A DNA stretch of 64,000 nucleotides from Saprospiraceae bacterium (GTDB taxonomy: Bacteria > Bacteroidota > Bacteroidia > Chitinophagales > Saprospiraceae). The stretch covers positions 1-64,000 of the forward strand of contig JANWXM010000010.1 of NCBI GenBank assembly GCA_025055285.1, written 5' to 3'. How positions within the stretch are numbered: position 1 is the stretch's first letter; each line of letters starts with the position of its first letter. Under the pieces are notes generated by a model. That model had not been told where the DNA came from. It searched no databases and worked only from the letters and a program-made list of their open reading frames with translations. The position numbers and the translations under genes were made by a program. Shown here piece after piece: positions 18,763-27,535 of this stretch.

Positions 18763-20022
18763 ATGAAGTACGCTTACTTAACGCGCAACGTATGGATACT
18801 TAGTTTGGTAAGCTTGTTCACCGATGTATCGAGTGAGATGCTTTACCCCGTGATGCCGCTATTTTTGAAGAGTATTGGCTTCTCCGTCGTAATCATTGGC
18901 TTGCTGGAAGGCGTTGCCGAAGCTGTGGCAGGCCTGAGCAAAGGATACTTTGGGCAGTGGAGCGATCACTGCGAGCGGCGATTACCGTTTGTCCAGGTTG
19001 GTTATGCGCTCAGCGCGATTTCGAAGCCCATGATGGTTGCGTTTACGTGGGCATGGTGGGTGTTTTTGGCGCGCACCCTAGACCGTTTGGGAAAGGGAAT
19101 GCGCACGGGCGCTCGAGATGCACTTCTTTCGGATGAGGCTACTCCAACGACGAAAGGGCGTGTTTTTGGTTTTCACCGCGGTATGGATACGCTTGGAGCG
19201 GTAATCGGCCCCGTGCTTGCGCTCCTGTATTTGCACTATTTCCCTGGCGATTACCGCACTCTGTTTCTCGCGGCCTTTGCGCCGGGATTCATCGCTGTTG
19301 CGGCCACCTTTCTTGTGCGAGAACGCCCGCAAATCGAACCCGCACCGCGTCATTTTTCTACATGGAATCTGACGGCTTTCGCTACCTATTGGCGCAAGGG
19401 TCCTACTGCTTATCGGCGTTTGACCGGTGGGTTGTTAGTCTTTGCCTTGTTCAATAGTTCTGATGTATTTTTGTTGCTGAAAGCCAAAGAAATCGGAGTC
19501 GGAGACACGGGTGTAGTAGGGCTCTACATTTTTTACAATCTAGTGTATGCCGCAGCGGCCTTCCCTATGGGCGCCCTAGCCGATCGTTTAGGCATACGGC
19601 GTGTGCTTGTTGGCGGCCTACTGGTCTTTTCTTTGGTGTACGTTGGCATGGGGCTCACCACAGAAGGCTGGGTAGTGGGTGCTTTGTTTTTCCTTTACGG
19701 TCTTTATGCCGCTGCTACAGAGGGCGTATCTAAGGCTTGGATAAGCAATATCTGCGCGCGGAAAGATACGGCAACAGCTCTTGGAACTTTTACTGCCTTT
19801 CAAAGCATTGCTGCTTTGGTAGCTAGCAGTTTTACCGGCTTATTGTGGCACCAATTCGGCGCAGCCGTTGCCTTTGGAGTGAGCGCAGTAATTGCGGCAG
19901 GAGTAAGTATATACATAGCTGTGGTGCCGTTGCAAGTTGGGCCTCAGCGGACTAATGCAACTGAGCCCGAGACCACTTCTGTCCGACCGTCCCATAGCAG
20001 TAACTCAGCCCAAAACAGGTAG
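18763..20022 (+). CDS. MFS transporter
   Basis: 419-residue inner-membrane protein with about 12 helices. Helix 1 region NVWILSLVSLFTDVSSEMLYPVMPLF, listed here in part as FTDVSSEMLYPVMP, and the loop 2-3 pattern GYFGQWSDHCERRLPFV plus ARTLDRLGKGMRTGARDALL are typical of a bacterial MFS subgroup of uncharacterised permeases. I chose ATG 18763 over a TTG at 18742. The last 28 or so residues (polar, Ser/Thr/Pro-rich) are encoded by bases that overlap the convergent gene by 79 nt and look like read-through rather than a conserved tail. Substrate unknown. Confidence 0.85.
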   Translation: MKYAYLTRNVWILSLVSLFTDVSSEMLYPVMPLFLKSIGFSVVIIGLLEGVAEAVAGLSKGYFGQWSDHCERRLPFVQVGYALSAISKPMMVAFTWAWWVFLARTLDRLGKGMRTGARDALLSDEATPTTKGRVFGFHRGMDTLGAVIGPVLALLYLHYFPGDYRTLFLAAFAPGFIAVAATFLVRERPQIEPAPRHFSTWNLTAFATYWRKGPTAYRRLTGGLLVFALFNSSDVFLLLKAKEIGVGDTGVVGLYIFYNLVYAAAAFPMGALADRLGIRRVLVGGLLVFSLVYVGMGLTTEGWVVGALFFLYGLYAAATEGVSKAWISNICARKDTATALGTFTAFQSIAALVASSFTGLLWHQFGAAVAFGVSAVIAAGVSIYIAVVPLQVGPQRTNATEPETTSVRPSHSSNSAQNR

Positions 20023-21182
20023 ACATCTGGAGGAGCCTCTTGGCCGCGAAATGAACCATCCCACCCGAGGCCCGGGATATTGGGTTGAAAGTTGTTCTGT
20101 TCGTAGACGATCTCTCCCCAGCGATTGGCAATAAACATTCGGTTAATTTGTACGACGCCTGGGCTAGCGCTAAGAAAGAAGCGATTGTTGGGCCAGTCGC
20201 CCTGTGGGGCAAAAACATTAGGCGCGTAAACGGGCGCCTCGCGCCGCACTCGAATGGAAATTGTGTCGCGCAAAATACATCCGTAGGGGTCTCGCGCTTC
20301 CAATCGATACTGGGCATTTTCCTGGAAAGTTTTGCAATACGGCAGACACGACAAGCTTGCGCACGGTATGGAAGGCGTCCAACTCAGCGACACCGGCTTA
20401 AAGCTGAACAGAGGCTCCAAACAAGCCTCTGTGCCGTAGTAAACTTCTTGGTCTTCGCCCAGTGACATCCATGAGTTGCGGAAAAAGAAGCGCACGTACA
20501 AAATGGAGTCGCAACCTGTACTGGAAGCTCCTTTCAAGATTTCTACGCCTGAGCGGAAGAGCCGGTCGTAGCGTTGGCCGTTGATGATTCGCACCTCATC
20601 AGGGCACAGCGTATCTACTAGCTCGAAGAAAGGCAGAGGGATGATAGTTAGGTTGACCCGAATAATACTGTCGCAACCACCTACCGCTCCGCCCGGAATG
20701 ATTTCGACTCCTGTGGGTTTAAAGGCACTATAGGGTTTTCCATTCACCCATAGGGTGTCGCCATCGCACAGCGGCTGCACGATGTCCACGATAGGCCGTG
20801 GGAAAAAGCGCAAGTCTACCTCAATAATGCTATCGCACCCATTGGTAGCACCACCCTCGATGATCTCCTTGCCGATGTAGTAGCCCGCATGGTAGGGGAC
20901 GCCGTTGACCCACACTGTATCGCCAACGCAATATTTTCCCGTCAGGCGAGTGAGGGCTGGCTTTAGGAAAACGAGACGAACCTCGATGATACTGTCGCCG
21001 CCATTAGCAGCGCCGCCGGGAATGATTTCCGTCCCTGTAGGGCGGTTGGGGCCGTATACACTACCGTTGATTACAATCAGTTGGTCAGCGCAGAAAGTAT
21101 CCCGTAAAAAATACACTTGACTTTTAAGCGGGATACGGAGGGCAAAAAACAAGAGGAATAAGATGTAAGATAGCCTGTTCAT
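19944..21182 (-). CDS. Secreted repeat protein with type B (gliding-motility-associated) C-terminal sorting domain
   Basis: 412 residues. After a signal peptide (MNRLSYILFLLFFALRIPLKSQ region, about 1-21) come four repeats of roughly 55-60 residues, each with a Cys, a GD or DE pair, VNG..Y, IIPGGA..GCDSII and a closing V-L-F strand (about 25-80, 80-140, 140-200, 200-255). The end has the type B T9SS features APNVFAPQGDWPNNRFF, FIANRWGEIVYEQNNF, GWDGSFRGQEAPPDVYLFWAEL. The protein should be exported by the T9SS and attached at or released from the cell surface. It is last of three minus-strand surface genes. The repeats give no enzyme signature; adhesion or surface-layer roles are possible. 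Confidence 0.85.
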   Translation of the reverse strand: MNRLSYILFLLFFALRIPLKSQVYFLRDTFCADQLIVINGSVYGPNRPTGTEIIPGGAANGGDSIIEVRLVFLKPALTRLTGKYCVGDTVWVNGVPYHAGYYIGKEIIEGGATNGCDSIIEVDLRFFPRPIVDIVQPLCDGDTLWVNGKPYSAFKPTGVEIIPGGAVGGCDSIIRVNLTIIPLPFFELVDTLCPDEVRIINGQRYDRLFRSGVEILKGASSTGCDSILYVRFFFRNSWMSLGEDQEVYYGTEACLEPLFSFKPVSLSWTPSIPCASLSCLPYCKTFQENAQYRLEARDPYGCILRDTISIRVRREAPVYAPNVFAPQGDWPNNRFFLSASPGVVQINRMFIANRWGEIVYEQNNFQPNIPGLGWDGSFRGQEAPPDVYLFWAELLLWDGRTEVVSGSVALVR

Positions 21183-21244
21183 GAGGAATAAAGGTTGAAT
21201 TTATTCTCGAAGAGCGGGATGGCATGCGTTGCAATTAAAGCACA

Positions 21245-21280
21245 ACGCCGCAGCCCTGCAAAGATGCGAGGCTGCGGCGT
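21245..21280 (-). terminator. Strong hairpin between the fibre gene and the type B protein gene
   Basis: A perfect 11-bp stem (21245-21255 with 21270-21280, acgccgcagcc/ggctgcggcgt) and a 14-base loop lie 22 bases beyond the fibre stop codon. The minus-strand sequence that follows is only moderately T-rich, so it may be a terminator or an RNA-stabilising hairpin that lowers expression of the downstream gene. Confidence 0.55.
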
Positions 21281-21301
21281 TTCGCTGATTTGGGTATAGC
21301 G

Positions 21302-24300
21302 TTATTTATTCGAAAACATCCGCCCTCGGCGTTCTTGTAAGTTTACTTCCAAGAAATGTATGCGCTTTTCCAGTTGTTCGTTTTTCTGGCGAAGTGCTTG
21401 AACCTCCGCTTGCAACTCTTGAATAGCCCTGATAGCCAACACACTAAAACCGGCGTAATTCAAGGCTAGATATCCGTCGCCGTCAGGTGTAGGATTGAGG
21501 CTGACTAACTCTGGAAACAGTTCCTCTACTTCTTGAGCCAAGAAGCCTATAGAGCGTTTAGCGTCAGCGCCTTCATTGCGATAGCGGTAATGCACGGGCC
21601 GCAATAGGGATACGCGGTCTAGCACGCTGCCCAAGGTAGTAATGTCCGTTTTTAGGCGCTTATCGGAAGGGATGTAAGCACCGTTGGGTAAGAATGTGCC
21701 CGCTGGAGAGGGCGAACCGGGAACGTTTGTATATAGCTCAAGCGCACCGTTAAAGGGGTTTACTCGAAAATCCCATTGGCCACCGCTACTTATGTTTTCA
21801 ATCATCAAGCCTGTTTTGCCCGTGGTATGAGCTACGCGCAGGCGGGCGCTTGGGTGGCTCTGGTTGCCCAGTCCTACGTGGCCGGTCACGCCACCGACGA
21901 ATACCGACTTTCCTCCACCTGTAGCCAGGGTGATACTCGAAGAGTCCTTCGTCTCTATGGATAATCCACCTGAATTTTTTCCAATATATGCTGAGGCAGT
22001 TGTTCCCGTACCGAGGCCAATTCCCGCTTCTCCTACTCCCTGGAGGCGAAGTACTTCATTGTTACCCTTCACATGCAGGCGGGTTACTGGGGTATTCGTG
22101 CCCACCCCAACGTTGCCCGTATTTGTGTTATGGATATTCGTTCCGGTAGCGGCCCATAGCCCTACCCCGGCGTTGTTTAGCAATGTGTCGAGGTAAACGG
22201 CCGAATTGGTGCCCGAAATGCTCAGTTTGGGACCGTTGAGGCTTAGCGTTTGTAGTTCATTCGTCGGATCGTTGTCGTTGTCGCCAGTATTGTTGATAGT
22301 GAAATTAGGCGCTGTCCCTGTTATGCTAATACCCGGCCCTGCCGAGTAGTTGTTACCTGAGTTGTCGTCAGCGGGAGCCCAAGAAGAGCCATTCCATTTA
22401 AGCACTTGGCCGGCAGCGGCACCCATCTGATCAATTTTGGCTCCGGTTACGGCGCCATTCGCAAGTTCAGTGGTACCCACTGCGCCAGCTACGATTTGCA
22501 GGTTGCTAAAAGTGCCAGATACGTCGCCACCAGCCGTGCTCGAGGTTGTGATATCGTCGTTTGGATTAATGTCACCAGTGTTGTTAATCGTAAAATTCGG
22601 GGCTGAGCCCGTAATGCTGATGCCTGGGCCGGCCGAGTAGTTATTGCCGCCACTGTCGTCGGCGGGAGCCCATGTAGTTCCGTTCCATTTGAGCACCTGG
22701 CCATTTGCGGCTCCCTGCTGGGCGATGCGCAGAGGAGCAAGGGAGGTCCCATTTCCGTCCAAGGTGTTATCCGTGACGACTGTCTGTGTTCCCCAATTAT
22801 CGCCGCTGCCGGGTGTGGCTACCTCGTCATTTGCCGGTACCCACGTGGTACCGTTCCATTTGAGTACCTGACCGATGGCGGCCCCTTGCTGAGCGATTTT
22901 AAGCGGCTGTCCGGCGGTGCCATTTCCTGCCAAGGTGGCATCAGTCTGGGCCGTTTGCGTGCCCCAAGTGTCATCGGCTGGTACCCATAGATTTGCTATG
23001 GAGTTCCAGGCCAAGACCTGGCCGTCGTTTGCTCCGAAGTTGTTCAGGCGTAGTGGATCGCCAGCAGTGCCGTTGCCGATAAGGTTCAGGGAGGTGTACA
23101 GCGGTAAGTTGGAGGGCACCCAGCTGGTTCCATCCCAACGGAGGACCTGATCGGTATTGGCTCCCATCTGATTGATTTTTGCTCCTGTGACGGCACCGTT
23201 GGCTAATTCGGGCGTGCCTACTGCGCCTGCTACGATTTGCAAGTTGCTAAATGGCCCTGACACATCCCCGCCAGCTGTACTCGAGGTGGTGATATCGTCG
23301 TTGGGATTGATATCACCCGTGTTGTTGATGGTGAAGTTTGGCGCTGAACCTGTGATGCTAATGCCTGGCCCAGCCGAGTAGTTGTTGCCCCCGGACTCGT
23401 TTGCCGGCGCCCAGGTGGTGCCGTTCCACTTGAGCACTTGACCGGTAGAGGCGCCCATTTGATTAATTTTTGCTCCTGTGACGGCACCGTTGGCCAATTC
23501 AGGCGTGCCTACTGCGCCTGCTACGATCTGCAAGTTGCTGAATGGCCCTGACACATCGCCGCCAGCTGTACTCGAGGTGGTAATATCGTCGTTGGGATTG
23601 ATATCGCCCGTGTTGTTGATGGTGAAGTTCGGCGCCGAACCTGTAATGCTAATGCCTGGCCCAGCTGAGTAGTTGTTGGCTGCAGCCTCATTTGCTGGTG
23701 CCCACACAGAACCGTTCCACTTGAGTACCTGCCCAAATGTTGCGCCGTTTTGAGCGATATCCAGCGGACTCGCAGCAGTGCCGTTACCGCTTAAACGCGG
23801 AGAAACCACAACGGTTTGAGTGCCCCAGTTATCTGGGCCTAGGTCATCAGCCGGCGCCCAAGTGGTGCCATTCCACTTGAGCACTTGCCCACTTGTAGCA
23901 CCACTTTGGGCTATCTTAGCACCTGTCACTGCACCATCCTGAATTTTAGCCGTCTGGACGGCGTTGTTGGCCAACTCTATGCTGCCTACTACACCGGCCT
24001 TCAACTGCAAGTTGCTGAAAGAGCCTGTTACATCGCCATCGGCAACACTGCTAGTAGTAATGTCGTCAAAGGGATTGACGTCACCCGTATTGGAAATCGT
24101 GAAGTTTTGACCAACGGCCACTACGTCAATGCCTAGACCGCCGTTAATCGTGACGCTCCCTACGTTATCGGGCGCTGGTGCCCAGGTAGTGCCGTTCCAC
24201 TTGAGCACCTGACCCAGCGTGGCCCCCATGGGATCTATTTTATTGCCTGTAACTGCATGCGTATTGATCTTAAGGGAGGTTACAGCATTATTGGCCAGCT

Positions 24301-25780
24301 CATTTGACCCTACAGCGCCTTGCTTGATTTGCAAATTGATAAAGGGCCCGGTAACATCGCCATCGGCAACGCTGTTCGAAGTAATATCGTCGCTAGGGTC
24401 TACGTCGCCCGTGTTGGCAATAGTAAAATTGGGGAAGGTTCCTGAGACAGAGATACCCGACCCTGCATTGAGCGTAACTGTAGGACCGGTGGCGTCTGCT
24501 GCTGGAGCCCAAGTGGTGCCGTTCCACTTTAGTACCTGGCCGTTGCTGGCACCCATATCGTTAATCTTAGCTCCTGTGATGGCGCCATTGGCGACCTTGC
24601 TAGTGTTGACAGCGTTGTCGGCTAATTTGTTCGTGCTCACTGCGCCATCGACTAACTTAGCCGTGCCCACTGATCCGTCGGCTAGCTTTGGTGCTGTAAC
24701 TGCACCATCGGCTAATTTGCTGGTATTCACTGCTCCATCAGCGATTTTTGCTGCGGTTACCGCGCCATCCGTCAACTTCGCGGTGCCTACCGCGCCATCG
24801 GCGATTTTTGCAGCTGTAACTGCACCGTCTGCCAACTTAGCCGTGCTTACTGCACCGGGCTTAATTTGCAAGTTGCTAAATGGACCAGTAACCTCGCCAT
24901 TAGCCACTGAGGAAGTAGTGAGGTCGTCAATAGGGTCAACATCACCAATGTTCGTGATGGTGAATGTCTGCCCGCTCTTGGTCACATTAATTCCTGCGCC
25001 TGCATTGATCGTCGTCAAAATGACGGGCACTGTAGTAGCATTCACGACACGTCCGTATTGGTCTACAGTAATGACAGGGATATCGGTGGGTCCGCCGTAC
25101 AGGCCCGGCGTGACGGGAGCATTTGCCAGGCTGATCGTTCCAGTTGTCGTAATGGGGCCTCCGGTTAGACCTGCGCCTGTGTTGATCTCAGTTACGGTGC
25201 CGTTTTGCCCTGTATTGTCGTTTTGAGGCACCCAGCTGGTTCCGTTCCATTTGAGTACCTGTCCCACCTGTGCACCTTGCTGGGCCAAAGTCAAGGGATT
25301 AGACGCCGTTCCGTTTCCGCTGAGGACGGCAGTCGTTTGAACTGTTTGCGTCCCCCAGTTATCCGCGCCGTTGGCTGCATTAAGCGCATACAAGGCATAG
25401 GGCACACTAAGCAGCTGCGAGGAGCCTATTTCGTCGAACACACCTGGAGCTGTCTCTATCGAAACTGTAAGAAACTTAGGACTCGCTCCCCAATTGATAT
25501 TCGCAAAATTGCCTTGAAGCGGTATGCCACTCCCAATAGTCAGGTTGATTAGCCCAAAAGCATTCGTCGAGGTGCTTTGCATCTCTGAATAAACAATCGG
25601 GCCGTTGGGCGCGTGGTTTCGAATGGTAAAAAGTAAAGTCACGGTTTGGTTATTAATGGAGGCACCAGTATTGTCCCGGACGATACACTGGTAATTAAAG
25701 CCTTGAGGTACATTCTGTCCTATGGCGTTGAATACCCAGAAGATCCCTAGGAGCAGCGAAAGTAAAAGACGATTGACCAT
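21302..25780 (-). CDS. Giant tail-fibre-like surface protein with C-terminal peptidase S74 chaperone domain
   Basis: 1492 residues with a Sec signal peptide (about 1-21). An N-terminal beta domain (about 22-135; PQGFNYQCIVRDNTGASIN, SVPYALYALNAANG) is followed by a long repeat region (about 135-1200): 11 copies of a G-Q-V-L-K-W-N-G module followed by SW or TW and a polar Asp/Asn-rich loop, about six copies of a DITTSS-type/GDVTGPFSNLQI unit, and ten decapeptides of the type GAVTAAKIAD. After a 1200-1370 linker comes the intramolecular chaperone domain: SDKRLK at 1372-1377 (the Ser and Lys of the S74 self-cleavage dyad), GFLAQEVEELFPELV and a coiled coil ELQAEVQALRQKNEQLEKRI. Phage and bacterial relatives trimerise through this domain, then cut it off. 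No T9SS signal is seen. Confidence 0.9.
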   Translation of the reverse strand: MVNRLLLSLLLGIFWVFNAIGQNVPQGFNYQCIVRDNTGASINNQTVTLLFTIRNHAPNGPIVYSEMQSTSTNAFGLINLTIGSGIPLQGNFANINWGASPKFLTVSIETAPGVFDEIGSSQLLSVPYALYALNAANGADNWGTQTVQTTAVLSGNGTASNPLTLAQQGAQVGQVLKWNGTSWVPQNDNTGQNGTVTEINTGAGLTGGPITTTGTISLANAPVTPGLYGGPTDIPVITVDQYGRVVNATTVPVILTTINAGAGINVTKSGQTFTITNIGDVDPIDDLTTSSVANGEVTGPFSNLQIKPGAVSTAKLADGAVTAAKIADGAVGTAKLTDGAVTAAKIADGAVNTSKLADGAVTAPKLADGSVGTAKLVDGAVSTNKLADNAVNTSKVANGAITGAKINDMGASNGQVLKWNGTTWAPAADATGPTVTLNAGSGISVSGTFPNFTIANTGDVDPSDDITSNSVADGDVTGPFINLQIKQGAVGSNELANNAVTSLKINTHAVTGNKIDPMGATLGQVLKWNGTTWAPAPDNVGSVTINGGLGIDVVAVGQNFTISNTGDVNPFDDITTSSVADGDVTGSFSNLQLKAGVVGSIELANNAVQTAKIQDGAVTGAKIAQSGATSGQVLKWNGTTWAPADDLGPDNWGTQTVVVSPRLSGNGTAASPLDIAQNGATFGQVLKWNGSVWAPANEAAANNYSAGPGISITGSAPNFTINNTGDINPNDDITTSSTAGGDVSGPFSNLQIVAGAVGTPELANGAVTGAKINQMGASTGQVLKWNGTTWAPANESGGNNYSAGPGISITGSAPNFTINNTGDINPNDDITTSSTAGGDVSGPFSNLQIVAGAVGTPELANGAVTGAKINQMGANTDQVLRWDGTSWVPSNLPLYTSLNLIGNGTAGDPLRLNNFGANDGQVLAWNSIANLWVPADDTWGTQTAQTDATLAGNGTAGQPLKIAQQGAAIGQVLKWNGTTWVPANDEVATPGSGDNWGTQTVVTDNTLDGNGTSLAPLRIAQQGAANGQVLKWNGTTWAPADDSGGNNYSAGPGISITGSAPNFTINNTGDINPNDDITTSSTAGGDVSGTFSNLQIVAGAVGTTELANGAVTGAKIDQMGAAAGQVLKWNGSSWAPADDNSGNNYSAGPGISITGTAPNFTINNTGDNDNDPTNELQTLSLNGPKLSISGTNSAVYLDTLLNNAGVGLWAATGTNIHNTNTGNVGVGTNTPVTRLHVKGNNEVLRLQGVGEAGIGLGTGTTASAYIGKNSGGLSIETKDSSSITLATGGGKSVFVGGVTGHVGLGNQSHPSARLRVAHTTGKTGLMIENISSGGQWDFRVNPFNGALELYTNVPGSPSPAGTFLPNGAYIPSDKRLKTDITTLGSVLDRVSLLRPVHYRYRNEGADAKRSIGFLAQEVEELFPELVSLNPTPDGDGYLALNYAGFSVLAIRAIQELQAEVQALRQKNEQLEKRIHFLEVNLQERRGRMFSNK
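22400..23760 (-). repeat. Near-identical tandem coding repeats in the fibre gene
   Basis: Two adjacent copies of a roughly 291-nt unit (97 residues; anchor points near 23181 and 23472) differ at only a few positions, and a more diverged third copy begins near 22444. The units encode NYSAGPGISITGSAPNF through TGQVLKWNGTTWAP. They are good substrates for recombination, so copy number may vary between strains, and short-read assembly of this stretch may be unreliable. Confidence 0.8.
24555..24860 (-). repeat. Ten-fold 30-nt repeat encoding a decapeptide array
   Basis: Ten consecutive 30-nt units encode variants of GAV(S/T/N/G)(T/A)(A/S/P/N)K(L/I)(A/T/V)D. The unit is conserved at the Gly/Ala/Val and Lys positions and varies at the middle residues. 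A 10-residue period with hydrophobic spacing suits a trimeric fibrous stalk. Confidence 0.8.
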
Positions 25781-25829
25781 AGTATCTCGATTTTTGAATG
25801 ATTTTAAACCTTTGCGAGAGCAGACTGGA

Positions 25830-26339
25830 TTAAAGTCGGATGAATCGTACGATAGCTGAAGCTCGAGACCCAGGATGGGTCAGTCTCAGCACGTAAAAGC
25901 CTGGCTGCCAGTTTCGGCAATCTAGGACATCTCCATTTGAAAGGCGCTCTTGGGCCACTATTATACGCCCTCCGGCATCAAAAACACTGGCAAGCAGGTA
26001 AGCTCCCGCTTCTGCGGAAAAGCGAATGTTTAAGACCTCCGTTGTCGGATTGGGGAAGACGGTGATGTTCCAAGATGCCAACTCTTGCTCGCCTACGTAA
26101 ACCAGCCGCGTATGCTCGGGTTGATGAAATCCCTGCGTGAGAAGGCGAGTCTTGCCTATTCCTGTCCAGGTGACTGCCTCACCTACTGTATAAGTGAAAA
26201 AGCGGTTCTGGTTTACTCCTGTTTGGCCAGTGGCTCCAACAACTCGATTAAAGAGGGAAAAATTTTGCGAGAAAAGAGAAGAAATACTCCAAATGCACCA
26301 AAGAGGAGCTATAAATACACATCGGTTCATGGCAAACAC
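25830..26339 (-). CDS. Small secreted protein with T9SS type A sorting domain
   Basis: 169 residues; ATG 26330 would also start it. A signal peptide (about 1-25, ending in LFSQ) precedes a short mature segment (VVGATGQTGVNQNRFFTYTVG, TWTGIGKTRLLTQGFHQPE) and a type A T9SS domain (NITVFPNPTTEVLNIRFS, VFDAGGRIIVAQERLSNG, LDCRNWQPGFYVLRLTHPG). It ends 49 bases before the fibre gene and is in the same direction, so the two are likely cotranscribed. From memory, small sorting-domain proteins with LTQGFHQP-like strands often precede S74 fibre genes in Bacteroidota; that pairing suggests a shared surface role but the task of this protein is unknown. Confidence 0.8.
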   Translation of the reverse strand: MFAMNRCVFIAPLWCIWSISSLFSQNFSLFNRVVGATGQTGVNQNRFFTYTVGEAVTWTGIGKTRLLTQGFHQPEHTRLVYVGEQELASWNITVFPNPTTEVLNIRFSAEAGAYLLASVFDAGGRIIVAQERLSNGDVLDCRNWQPGFYVLRLTHPGSRASAIVRFIRL

Positions 26340-26828
26340 ATTGAAAGGTGAGGAGAAGACCTATGGAATGCAGCAAAAATCTTGCCCAAATATGATCTAG
26401 CCTTTAGAAACTCTTAAAATGATCTCTCGCCCAACCCATTCGCACCTAACCCACATTACACATGCACACCGTAGAGTTTTTTCAACCTCCGAGGTTGTTC
26501 AACAAGAACCTACTGCGTTAAAAACGCCATCTCTTTCTCGCGAACCAATCAACTGGGGGGATTAGCTTTTCCAAAAACTAGGTTTGTCAAGAGTTCAGCA
26601 TGGAGTTTGAAGGTGATTCTACCCCTTCCCGTCTAGCTGAACGGGAACAATGATAAGAGAGAGTTTATGCTATGTTTAGCTAGTTCAAAACTAACGGCAT
26701 CCCTATTTGTTTTAGGCGCGTTAATATCCCTGGAAGAAAGTTCTCCTTAATTAGCTTAAAGAGAAAGCGAGAAGGTCACTTTAACTTTGTTGCGCTTTTT
26801 ATTTTTTTAAAAGTTACTTGTCGATACT
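26340..26828. other. Divergent intergenic region
   Basis: About 490 bases between the fibre operon and a divergent lipoprotein gene. It must contain promoters for both, but no perfect TTTG/TAnnTTTG pair was found. A 7-bp inverted repeat (TTCCCGT at 26626-26632 with ACGGGAA at 26641-26647, 8-base loop) is the only clear hairpin. Otherwise no recognisable element. Confidence 0.4.
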
Positions 26829-27434
26829 ATGGCAATAGTGCAAAACAGCAAGCTGGTGTTTTATCAGCACATTCTTTTTGCGCTGGCTATCCTGTTTTTG
26901 CCTGTTTGGGCCTGTACGCAAAATCACGACGTGTGGGAGGATTGGAAAAAGCAGCGCCGTTCGTGGGAAGAAATGTTAAAGGATACTGCTCGATGGGGTG
27001 GAGGGCTGTTGCGCGTGTTGCCCGACTCGAGCGGTTTCTTTTACTTTCGAATAGACACCAGCAATGGCGACTGGCGAAGCGAGATGCGTCAATTCTTTCG
27101 CTTTGGCCCGCAAGGAGAGAATTTTCTTTTTCCGCCTGAGTTTCGCGAATTCGACCGAATGTTTGAGCGCTTCTTCAAGGGATTTCCAAAGCCGCTTCTA
27201 CCTCAGCCCTGGCCCGAGTTTCCCGCTGACGACGGCGAGGCTATGGGCGAAGACAACCTCTTGCCTGAAGAACGCTTGCGCTTGAAAGAGAATTCAGAAC
27301 AACGCGACAGCGATCTTTTGCCCGAGGAGCGCCTACGCCAACAGGAACGCCAGAATTCACCCAAGAAAGACGCTTCGCCTAAGCCAACGGATCCGCCCAA
27401 GAAGGCTCCGGACGTGAAGACCATTCGAATTTAG
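26829..27434 (+). CDS. Putative lipoprotein of unknown function with duplicated LLPEERLR motif
   Basis: 201 residues. The N-terminus is hydrophobic and ends in LPVWAC, which could be a lipobox with Cys29 the lipidated residue. The mature part has an aromatic, charged segment (WEDWKKQRRSWEEMLKD; FRIDTSNGDWRSEMRQFFRF) and a highly charged tail in which LLPEERLR appears twice, about 25 residues apart, followed by a Lys/Pro-rich end. No domain of known function was recognised. It stands alone, divergent from the fibre operon. It may be anchored in the outer membrane; nothing in the sequence fixes a role. Confidence 0.6.
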   Translation: MAIVQNSKLVFYQHILFALAILFLPVWACTQNHDVWEDWKKQRRSWEEMLKDTARWGGGLLRVLPDSSGFFYFRIDTSNGDWRSEMRQFFRFGPQGENFLFPPEFREFDRMFERFFKGFPKPLLPQPWPEFPADDGEAMGEDNLLPEERLRLKENSEQRDSDLLPEERLRQQERQNSPKKDASPKPTDPPKKAPDVKTIRI

Positions 27435-27535
27435 GAGAAAGCCGCCTACCTTCAAAACTTTTTTATCGCTGATTCAAACCTAGAAGCAGCGTGTCTGTTT
27501 AGAGTTTCGTTCATTTGGTTAAATGAAATTAGCCG

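Noticed and set aside
24555..24860. Short tandem repeats that could be taken for a CRISPR array
   Set aside because: The 30-nt units are in-frame codons for a decapeptide array with no spacers, and lie within the fibre gene; no cas genes are present.
21302..25780. Whether the fibre gene marks a prophage
   Set aside because: No capsid, terminase, portal, lysis or integrase gene lies nearby, and the protein has a Sec signal peptide, so it is a bacterial surface protein.
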